This document shows, piece after piece, positions 28,701 through 38,516 of a stretch of DNA of 50,191 nucleotides (its first letter is position 1; the number at the start of each line of letters is the position of its first letter). The notes beneath the pieces were generated by a model. That model was not told the DNA's origin. It did no database searches and saw only the letters and a list, made by a program, of their open reading frames with translations. This stretch comes from a virus. The translations under genes and the position numbers were made by a program. Location: positions 1 to 50,191 of IMG/VR virus record IMGVR_UViG_3300035670_000312. One strand, 5' to 3'.

Positions 28701-30048
28701 CCCAGGCATACGAGTCCCATGCGTCCAACGTCGCACCCTCACCCACCAACTTCTTCTCTTTGGCAAAGTCGAGAAACTTCTTCGTCATCTTTTCGTTCAT
28801 CGTTTCTTTAACACCAAAGGTGCGAGTTGCCTTGACACTGATGCTAACGTTGCCGTTATTCTGCGAATAATCAACGTTTTGGACAATCCAGTCCTCTATA
28901 AAATCTCCCCTCAGGCTGGGAATAAACACAATGTCATTTGGCTTTAGTCCAACCAGTGCTGGGCACATGAAGGTGTCGAATGACAGATCCTGGGACTTCT
29001 CGTTGTTCGAGGCTATTTGACGATCCGGGCCGTCAGGGTTTTCTTTGTTTTGTACACCGGGATTCGGTCGTGCGAGCGTTGTGCCCAAGGGTGCCGAGGT
29101 TTTCTTTGCTGCCTCTCGTCTCGCTGCTTCCTGGTATGTGATAAACTGTCCTGTTCTCTCGTCTCGAGGACGCTCGGTTTTTGACTGAGTGGATGGACCG
29201 CTAGAGCTGTCTTGCTGGGGCGGCTTCCAGTTAAACGTGCGAGTGGTGCTGTTTATCATCGAGGGACCCAGCAAATACCCATATCGTACTTTGGGGTCAG
29301 GTGCAGATCCGGCAGCGATGTCTGTTACACCGTTTTTGATCTCTTCTTGTTCTCCTTTCCCTTTCCAGCTGTACGGAGCAAAGGTTACCAAGCCGGAGTT
29401 TCCGATGTTGTTGGCGGTCGTTTGAAGCCCTGCTTGCTTGGTAAGGTTTGACACTGCTGTTCCGTAAGTTTGGTCGTTGCCATACACTGTCAAGAGTTTG
29501 ACGTCTTTCATCAACTTCTCAGAGTACTGGTTATATGTTAAAATGTTTTCGTTCTTTTCCAAGCCAAACTGCTGCGTGGTCTTGTCCAAAACATCTGTCA
29601 GAGGGGCGCCTTTCTTTTCATCGTATGCTTGGGCCGTGTTACGCAGATTTGCATTCACTAGACCAGCAAGCTCTGACTGAAGCTTCACGGTCACGGACAT
29701 GTCGTTGCCGTAGTTGATCGTCTGTCCCGACCACTTGTAGAACATTACGATCTTTTTGCCACGAGCATAAAAAAACTCGATGGAAATTCTCTCTTGAAGA
29801 TACTTCTCCTGCGACAGAAACCACTCGTAGGCGGCGAAACCTGGCCCGGTTGGGTCCCACTTGAACTCTGCTGTGGGTCCTTCGCTTTCCGCTGCGAGGG
29901 AAGTTCGAACGTCATAGATGATGGGTCCGCCTTTTTCTTTCTCGTTTGTGAAAACTTCCGGAGCACCACCACCACCGGTGTAAGCGGTTAAATTTATATC
30001 TCCCCAGAGAACTCGAACACGGGGCAGTTTGAGAAATCCTCCTGACAT
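28684..30048 (-). CDS. baseplate hub / late-control-D-like tail protein
   Basis: This 454-aa protein follows the tape measure gene by 19 nt. The N-terminal region begins MSGGFLKLPRVRVLWGDINL and is strand-rich. The middle (280-350) is a Ser/Thr/Pro-rich linker. The C-terminal part contains CPALVGLKPNDIVFIPSLRG and DFIEDWIVQNVDYSQNN, an OB-like layout resembling gpD/gp27-type hub proteins. Position and strand content support the hub; the assignment is by analogy. Confidence 0.55.
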   Translation of the reverse strand: MSGGFLKLPRVRVLWGDINLTAYTGGGGAPEVFTNEKEKGGPIIYDVRTSLAAESEGPTAEFKWDPTGPGFAAYEWFLSQEKYLQERISIEFFYARGKKIVMFYKWSGQTINYGNDMSVTVKLQSELAGLVNANLRNTAQAYDEKKGAPLTDVLDKTTQQFGLEKNENILTYNQYSEKLMKDVKLLTVYGNDQTYGTAVSNLTKQAGLQTTANNIGNSGLVTFAPYSWKGKGEQEEIKNGVTDIAAGSAPDPKVRYGYLLGPSMINSTTRTFNWKPPQQDSSSGPSTQSKTERPRDERTGQFITYQEAARREAAKKTSAPLGTTLARPNPGVQNKENPDGPDRQIASNNEKSQDLSFDTFMCPALVGLKPNDIVFIPSLRGDFIEDWIVQNVDYSQNNGNVSISVKATRTFGVKETMNEKMTKKFLDFAKEKKLVGEGATLDAWDSYAWGLPGS

Positions 30049-30066
30049 TGTTTATTCTCCCTTAGG

Positions 30067-33000
30067 TTAGGTAAGCATGGATCGGCGGACGTCGGAAACC
30101 TCTTCCCAAATCCTTTGTGCGACATAGTTTGCCAGTTGCTCTCGGTCATTCATGCCGCTGCCATCTATGGTAACATTTATGCCCCCGTTGATGGTTGTAC
30201 CCCCTCCGAAACCTTCGGCAGAGTTGCCGGTGATTGAGGATACTTTGACGGAACCGGGCACCATGGATTTTTCCCACTGGTGAGCCCCTCCGGGGCCACG
30301 CAACTGAGTGAACATTCTGCCACTCTCATAGCCTTCGGCAAATGCAACATGGACGTGGTTATAGTGACTGCCCTGTGCGATGGGTGGTATCCTCTGTCCG
30401 TTCTTGATGCTGAACCCGAGAGGAGTATAGATGAGTTCTGCCATTCGGGAACCGTATTGCGCAGCCATTGACTGGGCAAATCGGAGCATTTGCGGGGTGG
30501 GTCCCGTGCTGTTGGAGAAGTCCATTGCCCGACCCACGTTATGATACGAGGCGTTGGCTGGGCCGCTTCTCTTGTATGAAGTCATTGTGAGACCCATACT
30601 CTTTGCCAGAGCATATGCCAATCCGAGACTTCCGGTTGCCCCACCCAAAGGACCACCCGGAGACATCAGCTGTCCAGCCATGTTGGCAAGGCCTTGAAGA
30701 GGCCCCACGAACTTCATCAGGGCGTCACCCATTGATCCCAGGGGGGAGTATCCCCCTGAAGCAGGAATCACTGTTTCGGAACTGTTTGCAATAAGGAGAT
30801 GAGATCCTTTTGGTTTGTTCTTCATCTCTGTGGCAATTGCGTCACCAAGTCCCATCTTGCGTCCGGGGGTCCCCCCGTAAACAGGCGCTGCCATGCCTCC
30901 GGGAGATGTGGCTGCTGCTCTTCCTGGTCGAGCCTGACTGGTTGAGGTCGGGTCAATGCCGCCTGGGGTGGTGCTTCCTACTCCTTTGATCTTGGCTGCG
31001 GCCTGACTGATCGCCGTGGCTAATCCTCCAGCAGCAGTAAGCAGCTTTGTTTGAGCACCTGTGGAGGTCGTCTCCCAGGCTTTTTTCATTTTGGTCTCAA
31101 GAGCAATCTGTTCTTTGGCCGCTTTGTCAGCTAGCTCCCTTAACTGCTTTTTATTATTCGTATTTGCATTCTCGGCTGCTGTGGCTCTGTTTTCGGCAGT
31201 GAGTCTTGCCTGAGTGGCATTGTTGAGTTGAGTTTGATACCCTGCCAGAATCTTCGCTTGCTGTAACTCCTCTGGAGAGAGGCCCATGGCTTTAACTTTT
31301 GCGGGATCTTGAAGTGCCTTAAACAATCCAGCACCACCACCGAAATACTGGCTAATAGCTTCCGTTCCACCGAGTGCTCCAGACTCTTGCAAATACTTTG
31401 CATTGGCTGCGTCGGTTGCCCGATTCATAGCGGCGGCGGCATCCGCTTGAGCCTTGGCAGCGGCTTCCTGGGCATTTTTTGGACCTGCGAATGCATTAAA
31501 TACCCTGTCACCGATGATTCCACCAGCGATGCCGCCAACTGCGGCACCCACCCCAGGGATCGGTATCAGTGCCTGACCGAGAATGCCACCCAGAGTGGAT
31601 CCGATGACGGAAGCTGCGGCGCCACCGAGTGCTCTTCCAGCATCCTCACCCTGCGCCACTCTCAACCCCGCATCAACGGCACCGAGGGCCAATGCCCCTC
31701 CGGGAACGAACCTGCCTGCACCTTTTGCCATCCCTCCTACGCTTTGTGCGAACTTGCCGGCTCCGGTGGCTTTGCCCATTTTGTAGGTCGATGCCCGGAG
31801 TTGACGCTGCCAACGAGGGGGTTTCTTCGTTCCGGATGCCATGTATGGACTACCGGAGACAATCCCAGTGCTCGGGTCTCGGACCCCCCGTGGCATCGGA
31901 CCGATTGGTGATGTGTACTGTGTTTTTCCTCTTTGCTTAAGGGCTTTGGGGACGAAAGCCCCCCCAAACCCTGTAACGGTATCGAGACCTTTACCTTTTG
32001 CCACACCGAAGATGGCATCCGCAAACTTATGGGCAATGGCCATCGTGAGCGTTTGAATGGCCACCGGCAAGGTGAGCATCAATGCCCCGATGAGATATGC
32101 CTCCAGAGGAATAATCTTGGCAATCTCCACGAAAGCATTGAACATTATTGTGAAAACATCTTTGAAGATGTTTCGGAAAGCTTTCGCACCCCCGGCATCA
32201 TTGAACCCTTGGCCCAGTCCAGTGAAGAACTGAGCGGATTTTTTCACACGGCCAGACAGGAACCCTGTAACCTTTGCCACTTCGGAAATGACGGTGCCAA
32301 TTATCTGTCCAATCGTCTTTCCAATTTCCTTGGCAACCTTGGAGTTCAGGAAACTGTCCAGAAGCTCGCCGAGGATTTTTCCGACATTCAAGTTCTTCTC
32401 GCCAAGTTGAGCGGAGATCTTCTCAAACTGCCCTTTTCCAAGACCGCCGAACTGGTCGAGGATGTTCGTGATTGCCATCAGAGTGGCACGAATGTCAAGG
32501 CTGTCTTTGATGAATCCTTTCCCTGGCATCTTGGCGAGATTCTTCAAACCTTCTCGATACATGTTGAAGGTTCTGTTGAACTCAGCGGCATAGTGACGTG
32601 CTTCAAGTAGAATCTTTGTAACCCCCTTCAAGGGATCAAAAATTTCCGGCAAAATCTCAACGATTGGCATCAAGACCTGGCCAACATTCGAGAGAATATC
32701 TGCAATAATTTCGAAAATACTGAGATCTTCCTTCGCCGCCATGGACATGTGAGCCACTGCCTCTCCAGCCTCATTCACATACTGACCATAGGAGTTCAAT
32801 CGTTTTCCTATGCCTTTCATCTGGCGCCCGAGACCGAAGATTCCAGTGTCAGGGTCCATAAAGGCTGACTTGAATCCCTGATAAATACCATCGACACTCA
32901 CACGGAGTTTTTCGATCATCTCCGGTGTGACGATCTCATCCAAAACCTTGTCGAGCATTTTTGCACGCTCAACGGAATTTTTGGCAGTTGCGTTAATTTT

Positions 33001-34218
33001 GTCTACATTCCGTTGCAAAGCATCTGCGATTGCTGGGTCAGAAAACACTGACGCATATCGTTGGAATTTCGCAACGGAGACCTCTTCCTCCGAAACCAGT
33101 CTCTCGACAATTCCGGGCAGACCGTACGCACCGGAAATTCCCCCAGCACCCGAACGGTTTCCAATGCCACCCAACGTGGCTTTTTTCGTCAAGTTTCCGA
33201 GAATAGTTTCAATAACTTTTTGCTGCTGCTTCGCACCAGTTGCTGCTGTCAGCTCTTCTGCAGACCCATAGTATTTTCCTCCCTCTTTTTCCCGAATCTC
33301 CTTGGCATACTGCAATGCTCCCTGAAAGTCCTGAGTAACAATGCGGGCAGCCGTGTCACTCAGACGCTTTCCGACTTGCACATAGTCATTGGTTACACCC
33401 GGAAGATCCTTTGCCAGATTTGCAAAGGTTCTGTTTGTGTCTTGCTGGAACTGAATTGCCTCATCAATGTCCTTCAGGAAGGGGTTCTTGGCTCGTTTCG
33501 AGATCGAATACAAAGCACCCGCGGCTTTCAAGTCAGACAGTTGGTCTTGAACTCGTTCTCCAAATGCATCCGCAAAATACTCAAATGGCTTGGTCATCAA
33601 GCCGACGCCAATCTGGAATCCGGATACAATGGCGCTCTCAATGGGAGCCGAAAGTGCCTGGCTCAGTCCGAATGCCAGAGTGAACTGGGCCATCGGAAAG
33701 GCATCCCCGCCTCCTCCTCCACCACCCCCTCGTGAGGAACCCGAAGGGGGACGGCGATATCCCCCTCCACCACCACCACCATAGGCAGGAGCTGATCCAG
33801 GAGACATTAATTGAGGTGCCCGGCGACCACGGGTCGAGTTGGCTACCCTTTGATAGTTCTGAGCGCTCCTGGTTGCTTGGTTCCAGAATTGTGTTTCGTT
33901 TCTTGCTGCTTGTTGGGTGGCTCGGGCAATTGCAAAGTGAGCACGAGCAACTCCACCGATTTCTTTCTTGTATTGTCGAAGAACGGGTATTGACTCACTG
34001 ACTGCCGTTTTCACGTCTCTGACAGCAGTTGCCAAATTTTTCTGCGCAGACACCAAGGATCCCATTGCCTTGGTGATCTCTCCGTATCCGCCTCTGCGTG
34101 TTGAAAGTCCTGCTAAAGTAGTTCTTACCTTGGCAATGGAGTTATTGATGGATTCCAGAGATGGCGTAATGCCATCCTTAAACTCACCTATGAGTGTAAA
34201 TGTTCTCTGGTCAGCCAT
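30067..34218 (-). CDS. tape measure protein with peptidase-like C-terminus
   Basis: This 1383-aa protein shows the tape-measure build. A helical, Ala/Lys/Gln-rich N-terminus is followed by a Gly-rich low-complexity stretch near residues 140-170 and hydrophobic segments in the middle (GGALALGAVDAGLRVAQGED and LIGALMLTLPVAIQTLTMAI). Near the C-terminus, SYHNVGRAMDFS and SHYNHVHVAF give the His/Asp residues of an M15-like D,D-peptidase or endolysin-type domain. It sets tail length and helps DNA entry. A class 2 box lies 25 nt before its start. It is the longest gene here. Confidence 0.85.
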   Translation of the reverse strand: MADQRTFTLIGEFKDGITPSLESINNSIAKVRTTLAGLSTRRGGYGEITKAMGSLVSAQKNLATAVRDVKTAVSESIPVLRQYKKEIGGVARAHFAIARATQQAARNETQFWNQATRSAQNYQRVANSTRGRRAPQLMSPGSAPAYGGGGGGGYRRPPSGSSRGGGGGGGGDAFPMAQFTLAFGLSQALSAPIESAIVSGFQIGVGLMTKPFEYFADAFGERVQDQLSDLKAAGALYSISKRAKNPFLKDIDEAIQFQQDTNRTFANLAKDLPGVTNDYVQVGKRLSDTAARIVTQDFQGALQYAKEIREKEGGKYYGSAEELTAATGAKQQQKVIETILGNLTKKATLGGIGNRSGAGGISGAYGLPGIVERLVSEEEVSVAKFQRYASVFSDPAIADALQRNVDKINATAKNSVERAKMLDKVLDEIVTPEMIEKLRVSVDGIYQGFKSAFMDPDTGIFGLGRQMKGIGKRLNSYGQYVNEAGEAVAHMSMAAKEDLSIFEIIADILSNVGQVLMPIVEILPEIFDPLKGVTKILLEARHYAAEFNRTFNMYREGLKNLAKMPGKGFIKDSLDIRATLMAITNILDQFGGLGKGQFEKISAQLGEKNLNVGKILGELLDSFLNSKVAKEIGKTIGQIIGTVISEVAKVTGFLSGRVKKSAQFFTGLGQGFNDAGGAKAFRNIFKDVFTIMFNAFVEIAKIIPLEAYLIGALMLTLPVAIQTLTMAIAHKFADAIFGVAKGKGLDTVTGFGGAFVPKALKQRGKTQYTSPIGPMPRGVRDPSTGIVSGSPYMASGTKKPPRWQRQLRASTYKMGKATGAGKFAQSVGGMAKGAGRFVPGGALALGAVDAGLRVAQGEDAGRALGGAAASVIGSTLGGILGQALIPIPGVGAAVGGIAGGIIGDRVFNAFAGPKNAQEAAAKAQADAAAAMNRATDAANAKYLQESGALGGTEAISQYFGGGAGLFKALQDPAKVKAMGLSPEELQQAKILAGYQTQLNNATQARLTAENRATAAENANTNNKKQLRELADKAAKEQIALETKMKKAWETTSTGAQTKLLTAAGGLATAISQAAAKIKGVGSTTPGGIDPTSTSQARPGRAAATSPGGMAAPVYGGTPGRKMGLGDAIATEMKNKPKGSHLLIANSSETVIPASGGYSPLGSMGDALMKFVGPLQGLANMAGQLMSPGGPLGGATGSLGLAYALAKSMGLTMTSYKRSGPANASYHNVGRAMDFSNSTGPTPQMLRFAQSMAAQYGSRMAELIYTPLGFSIKNGQRIPPIAQGSHYNHVHVAFAEGYESGRMFTQLRGPGGAHQWEKSMVPGSVKVSSITGNSAEGFGGGTTINGGINVTIDGSGMNDREQLANYVAQRIWEEVSDVRRSMLT

Positions 34219-34241
34219 CCGGTGTCTTCATCCCCGTCATA

Positions 34242-34251
34242 GGTTTTACCC
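34242..34251 (-). promoter_or_regulatory. class 2 promoter box of the tape measure gene
   Basis: Exact GGGTAAAACC in the 38-nt gap between the gpU-like and tape measure genes. Confidence 0.55.
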
Positions 34252-34256
34252 TGTCC

Positions 34257-35123
34257 CTAGAACTGCTGGACTTTCACCCTTTCACCCAGTTTTGCTGGCG
34301 GCGGAGGTGGTTTTGTCGTAGTCGCCGCAGGTTTCGGGGCGGTCGATCCCGCCGCAGGTTTCGTGCCAGGTGCCCCAGGTTTGGACCCAGCCCCTGCAGC
34401 AGCGGGGCCAGTTCCGGCAACATTCCCGTTGGCTTGAGACTGTACTGATTGCTGAAGAGCGGATCCTCCTCGGGTAACTTCCCCTGCTTGGTCTCTGCCA
34501 GAGTTTACCTGATACGCTGGAACCTGCATCAAGGAGATATCTACGTATGCTCGAGTGGCATTTCCCTGGAGATCCCTCATCGACTCCTTGACTCTGACAT
34601 CTTTAATGATGAAGTATGCCTGAGATCCACCGTAACTTTTGGAGTTTGCCCACACTTGATACACAGGGACGGAAACAAAACCGTCCGTCGTGTTTAGGGA
34701 GTATTCTGTCAACTTCTCCAGTGCGGCGATTTTTGCTTCGACCGTGACTTTCCTTACGAAACCTTCCACCAGAGCGTTGCCGAGTGTCAAGTCCCTCATC
34801 CCTTTTGTGCCAGCAACCACGGGTGGATTGTTCGATCCGAAAATGTCAATGCGATTGGCATCATTGGCAATGTTCCACGAAACATCCTCAGGGGCACAGA
34901 TGAATGTCCATCCACCACCACTGCCACCACCGGCCAGAGCACCCGTGCCAGATAGATCATCAGCAACGCTGTTGAAATCTCCGGTCACGTCTGTGCCAAA
35001 CTTCAAATCGGGGTTTAGATAATCAGCAGCAGGGTTCGATGAGAATTTCTCCGAAAAAGATGGAGAGATACTGCCACCCCCTAAATAACTCGCGGCGCTT
35101 TGCCCAAAGTTCGGTCCAGCCAT
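34257..35123 (-). CDS. gpU-like tail/baseplate protein
   Basis: This 288-aa protein starts MAGPNFGQSAASYLGGGSIS, then has a core of strands: FICAPEDVSWNIANDANRID, NALVEGFVRKVTVEAKIAAL and FIIKDVRVKESMRDLQGNAT. The pattern resembles gpU/LysM-associated tail-baseplate proteins of cyanophages (from memory). The last 90 residues are a Pro/Ala-rich linker (PAAAGAGSKPGAPGTKPAAG). The start abuts the end of the upstream gene. Confidence 0.55.
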   Translation of the reverse strand: MAGPNFGQSAASYLGGGSISPSFSEKFSSNPAADYLNPDLKFGTDVTGDFNSVADDLSGTGALAGGGSGGGWTFICAPEDVSWNIANDANRIDIFGSNNPPVVAGTKGMRDLTLGNALVEGFVRKVTVEAKIAALEKLTEYSLNTTDGFVSVPVYQVWANSKSYGGSQAYFIIKDVRVKESMRDLQGNATRAYVDISLMQVPAYQVNSGRDQAGEVTRGGSALQQSVQSQANGNVAGTGPAAAGAGSKPGAPGTKPAAGSTAPKPAATTTKPPPPPAKLGERVKVQQF

Positions 35124-35851
35124 TATGCTATGCTCCCGCTGGGGGGACTAGGGTTGACGTCCATTATTACACCTTTTGTATAGTCTAGAGCAGGAGGGGA
35201 GCCCACTCCGAAAACGTCTCCGTTAAGGGTACCCCAAGGGAGGGTTGTCTGAGACAGTGGTACCCCGTACGACAAATCTCCAAAAGCCTGAGGACCCTGG
35301 TTAGCGGGTTGAAGGGAAAACGTAACATCACCCAAAGTGTAAGCCGAACCACCGTAGTCCGCTGCGGGTTCACCTCCACCTCCGGGGAACATTTTATAGT
35401 TTGTCGCTGTACTAGTAGCGCCAAAAATTGCGTCTGTTAGACCCTGTGTCGCCTGACTGACGAGACTGGTACCAACATTTGAAAGCAGAGGGCCAAACGG
35501 CCCGGCACTTTGTAAAGTCTGTTGTATCTGCTGGTTGATTCCTGCCGCAACTTGGCTGGTTACTTGCGGAGTTACCAAACTGGCCAAAACGTTTGCGCCG
35601 GAGTCTAACCTTAATCCCTGTGGGCCGACTGCCTGTGCCCCTAAAGCTGAGTTTAGTGCAACATTGACAACAGAGGCTGAGAGGTTCCCTGTGAGCGCTT
35701 GGCCGGCCTTACCAAAGAATGATTGACCGGAACCCTTCCAAACTTGACCCACAATGCCAGGCACGGTTCCCGATGTTGCTGAAGTGCCCAAGTTCACTAA
35801 AACAGAGGGATCAAGTCCTACCTCTGCGATTGGTCCACCCTGGAATGCCAT
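35123..35851 (-). CDS. tail structural protein, 242 aa
   Basis: It starts at ATG 35851 (MAFQGGPIAEVGLDPSVLVN); TAATG overlaps the previous stop. Residues 40-150 are Ala/Val/Gln/Ser-rich helices without catalytic motif, and the C-terminal part is a Gly/Pro-rich strand region. It is a tail-module member by position, possibly a tube, initiator or baseplate wedge protein. The family is not recognised. Confidence 0.5.
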   Translation of the reverse strand: MAFQGGPIAEVGLDPSVLVNLGTSATSGTVPGIVGQVWKGSGQSFFGKAGQALTGNLSASVVNVALNSALGAQAVGPQGLRLDSGANVLASLVTPQVTSQVAAGINQQIQQTLQSAGPFGPLLSNVGTSLVSQATQGLTDAIFGATSTATNYKMFPGGGGEPAADYGGSAYTLGDVTFSLQPANQGPQAFGDLSYGVPLSQTTLPWGTLNGDVFGVGSPPALDYTKGVIMDVNPSPPSGSIA

Positions 35852-36510
35852 TATTTCCACCCCCGATGGCGAACACGTCGAGTGTAGTCGGTTTCACTTT
35901 GGTCGTCTGACTGGGAGACCGGTGGAAGTTTGTCAGCCGAGTCCCAGTGCATTCTGTATGTGCAGATCCACCCGTCTTCCGCTGGAGCAATCTCGAAGAT
36001 GAACTTGTTGCTGTCGTACATGAAAGTACCGGCAAAGGTTCCGTCATCCTCTTGAAGGAACTTGTTTTTCGGGTTTCCGTAATATCCTTTCTCGCTTCGA
36101 ATGGTTGACACCTTGTCTCCGAACACGGAGGAGATGACTTCAATCAAAACCTTTTCAACTTTTTCAGAAGTGCCCAGGTTGTCTTCCACAAACTCAAACT
36201 CTGTAGCATCTTCGTCATACACACGAAGGAGTTCCTCTGCGGAGATTCCTTCGATGTCTTCGATGTCGGGCCAGTCTCCGGGACTCACTTTCCCGAGCAT
36301 CTCGATAGCTTCTTCAATCTCGGTTTCTTCCAATTCGGAATACTCCTCAACAAGAGGGAGCAGTCCAACCAGGGAAACATCCCCGTCAACATAGGTGTGG
36401 TTTAAGTGCTCAGCGTAGTTCTGAGGGATCCGGGAAGGATCCCCCTTACTCGCTTGCCACAGCAGTCGAGCCATCCCCAGATATTTTGCCTGATAGGCTG
36501 CATCAGCCAT
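35851..36510 (-). CDS. acidic protein, paralogue of the 3788-4468 gene
   Basis: This 219-aa protein shares domain order with 3788-4468: ARLLWQASKGD, VDGDVSLVGLLPLVEEYSEL, WPDIEDI, a coiled middle, FAGTFMYDSNKF and the GWICTYRMHW close. Here the C-terminus is longer and basic (ETDYTRRVRHRGWK). It starts the tail operon under a class 2 box. A structural or assembly role is suggested by position; function unknown. Confidence 0.6.
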   Translation of the reverse strand: MADAAYQAKYLGMARLLWQASKGDPSRIPQNYAEHLNHTYVDGDVSLVGLLPLVEEYSELEETEIEEAIEMLGKVSPGDWPDIEDIEGISAEELLRVYDEDATEFEFVEDNLGTSEKVEKVLIEVISSVFGDKVSTIRSEKGYYGNPKNKFLQEDDGTFAGTFMYDSNKFIFEIAPAEDGWICTYRMHWDSADKLPPVSQSDDQSETDYTRRVRHRGWK

Positions 36511-36530
36511 GTTCCCTTTTCAATCTATCT

Positions 36531-36540
36531 GGTTTTACCC
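36531..36540 (-). promoter_or_regulatory. class 2 promoter box of the tail operon
   Basis: Exact GGGTAAAACC, 22 nt from the ATG at 36510, in the only gap between the exonuclease and tail genes. Confidence 0.55.
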
Positions 36541-36546
36541 GCTGAG

Positions 36547-37512
36547 CTACACCTTGTAAGGTGCTTCAAGGCAAATCTTTGCGAATTGCCGTAGAGTTTG
36601 CTCCAAGTGGTCGGGTCTGTCGTTTGCTCTGGGGTCTTCGCAACACTCCTTCAACTCGGAAAACACAGGCAACTTGTCAATGTTGAATTCGGGATGTGGT
36701 TCGCATAAGTCAAACAACTCAATGGGAGTGCCTTTCGGAAGATTGTCTCCGAGGTCCGATGCTAAACTTTTCTTCGCCGCCAACTCCGACGGGTGAGAGA
36801 TTTCATACCCAAGTTTATGCTGTGTATGGAAAATCACACCCGCATTGCCAACAAGTCGTTCTTGAATTTTTTCATTCGGGAACGGATAGCGAGTGTTTGC
36901 GAAATAGATTTTGTGCGCCTCATCAACGCACTGACTCCAGTCGCGATCGAGGGTGGCGAGGAAGATTTGTCGTCTGCGGACCACCGAGTCGGTGGCGGAG
37001 TCTCGACTAAGCCTGTAAACTGCTCCAGCGAAGTCATCAGCTTCGTACCCTTCCGCTTCAAAGAATGGGAAATACTCCGTAGCATAGTTACGGCAGATGT
37101 TGTAGACGAACCAAAACTCATCTGATTTTTCGCCACGGGTTCCTTTGTAATCTTTCTTGAGTGTGTCGTAGTCAACTCCCTCCCGTTCGGCGTGGTCGAT
37201 CCACGCTTGTTTCACGATCGGACAGGTTTGCATCACATTGTTTCGCCAGTAGTTGTGACTGTCGGCAAAACGTTTGTCCGCAACAAAAAGCATTCGGTAA
37301 GTGTGCCGAGGGAGCATGTCAGGCCCCCTGTTAATGTGAAGGGCAAAAGCGCCCTTCACCAACTTTTCCTCAACCTCTTTCTTGAACGATCCAGAGATTT
37401 TCTGGTACCAGTTCAGAACGTGGAAGACTGCGACGTTGAAATCCCAGACAACCAGCGGAACTGGGTTTCTCTCTAGGACGATAGTTTGTTCAAGTTTCGG
37501 TCGGTCGGTCAT
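36547..37512 (-). CDS. FEN-like 5'-3' exonuclease
   Basis: This 321-aa protein has the FEN/PIN signature: VVWDFN with Asp24 (metal), KDYKGTR with basic residues, EAEGYEADDFAGAV (E157, D159, D160) and FLATLDRDWSQCV (D189, D191). It would remove RNA primers or flaps. It differs from bacterial Pol I exonucleases but fits T4 RNase H-type enzymes. It is coupled to the 73-aa gene by ATGA. Confidence 0.7.
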   Translation of the reverse strand: MTDRPKLEQTIVLERNPVPLVVWDFNVAVFHVLNWYQKISGSFKKEVEEKLVKGAFALHINRGPDMLPRHTYRMLFVADKRFADSHNYWRNNVMQTCPIVKQAWIDHAEREGVDYDTLKKDYKGTRGEKSDEFWFVYNICRNYATEYFPFFEAEGYEADDFAGAVYRLSRDSATDSVVRRRQIFLATLDRDWSQCVDEAHKIYFANTRYPFPNEKIQERLVGNAGVIFHTQHKLGYEISHPSELAAKKSLASDLGDNLPKGTPIELFDLCEPHPEFNIDKLPVFSELKECCEDPRANDRPDHLEQTLRQFAKICLEAPYKV

Positions 37513-37730
37513 TTAGGCATTTGAATGTCTAACCAGTATTCTGGTTCGCCGTCAGGAGTATAGCCAAAGAGAGGTTCCCAGGTGCCTTTAGCAAAGGACC
37601 AGATGTCGGGATCTCCAAGGTCCCCATCCTCTGTGCGGAACACAACCATGTAATCACCGTCACGAGAAGGGTAATCAGCCATGATCTTCCAGTGACCAGT
37701 GGCGGCTTGCTTGTTCATCAGGGTGGTCAT
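37509..37730 (-). CDS. small DUF551-like protein, 73 aa
   Basis: MTTLMNKQAATGHWKIMADY, then a W-x-P-type strand and GEPEYWLDIQMPK at the end. The Trp-rich layout with a closing YW-D-I is like DUF551 (pattern only). The start abuts the ThyX stop; the stop overlaps the exonuclease start. Confidence 0.5.
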   Translation of the reverse strand: MTTLMNKQAATGHWKIMADYPSRDGDYMVVFRTEDGDLGDPDIWSFAKGTWEPLFGYTPDGEPEYWLDIQMPK

Positions 37731-38516
37731 TTACAGTCGGTTCCTCAGGGTTGCTTTCAGTACTTCGATTTCAGCTTTGAGCTCTTGGTTTTCTACTTCC
37801 AATGGAGTTGGAACAACATCGAACACTGCTTTGCTTACGGTTGGGAAGGTGTTTGCAAAGACGGACTTGACGGCTCGGGCGAGATCGCAGTGCTCGTATT
37901 GAGCAACACCGATGTCATCACGCACCCCAATGTAATGGATAAAGCTGCGAGCAGAACCTGTAACGTACAGACGGCTAAAAACACCTTGAGGGAGAACGAA
38001 ACGTGCGATTTCTTTCGCGACTCCACGGGTAAGGAGATCATTGTAGCATTGAAGGGCAACAGTGTAGGCAGTGGACATTGTGTTCCACATTGCGTCAGTT
38101 AGACCAGGGTCAGACGCCGGGAGAGAATTCTGGCGGTTTTTTGGATCTTGCTCCCGTGCCTCTTCAGGCATGTAAAACAAATTACCAAAGGAACTTAAGT
38201 CAGCAGTGTGCTTGAGCATTTCCTGCTGATCTTCGTACCGACCAGAGAATTGCTGAAATGTAAAACTGCGATGACGGAGCAACTGGACGGCAATGGCCAA
38301 AGGTGTGACAACCTCAACCGTCATTGTGGCTTGTTCAAACACCGACCAGTGTGAGTTCTTGGCACAATACTTTAGCAGACCTTCGACCTTGGGGTTGCTT
38401 TGATCCTTGGAAGTAACTCGGGCAATGTATCCCATCATTGCCTCGGGGTCGGGTGTGTGCGACACCAATCGCACTTTGCTTGACCCTTCGATATACCAGG
38501 GGTTTGTGTTTTCCAT
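37731..38516 (-). CDS. thyX: flavin-dependent thymidylate synthase ThyX
   Basis: From ATG 38516 the protein is 261 aa. The ThyX motif RHRSFTFQQFSGRYE (81-95) is present, with Thr at the first Ser position. HWSVFEQATMTVEV and the SFIHYIGVRDD segment are also ThyX-typical. It methylates dUMP with FADH2, linking the deaminase product to dTMP. C-terminal LKAEIEVLKATLRNRL is a coiled coil. The frame to 38600 overlaps the upstream gene. Confidence 0.9.
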   Translation of the reverse strand: MENTNPWYIEGSSKVRLVSHTPDPEAMMGYIARVTSKDQSNPKVEGLLKYCAKNSHWSVFEQATMTVEVVTPLAIAVQLLRHRSFTFQQFSGRYEDQQEMLKHTADLSSFGNLFYMPEEAREQDPKNRQNSLPASDPGLTDAMWNTMSTAYTVALQCYNDLLTRGVAKEIARFVLPQGVFSRLYVTGSARSFIHYIGVRDDIGVAQYEHCDLARAVKSVFANTFPTVSKAVFDVVPTPLEVENQELKAEIEVLKATLRNRL

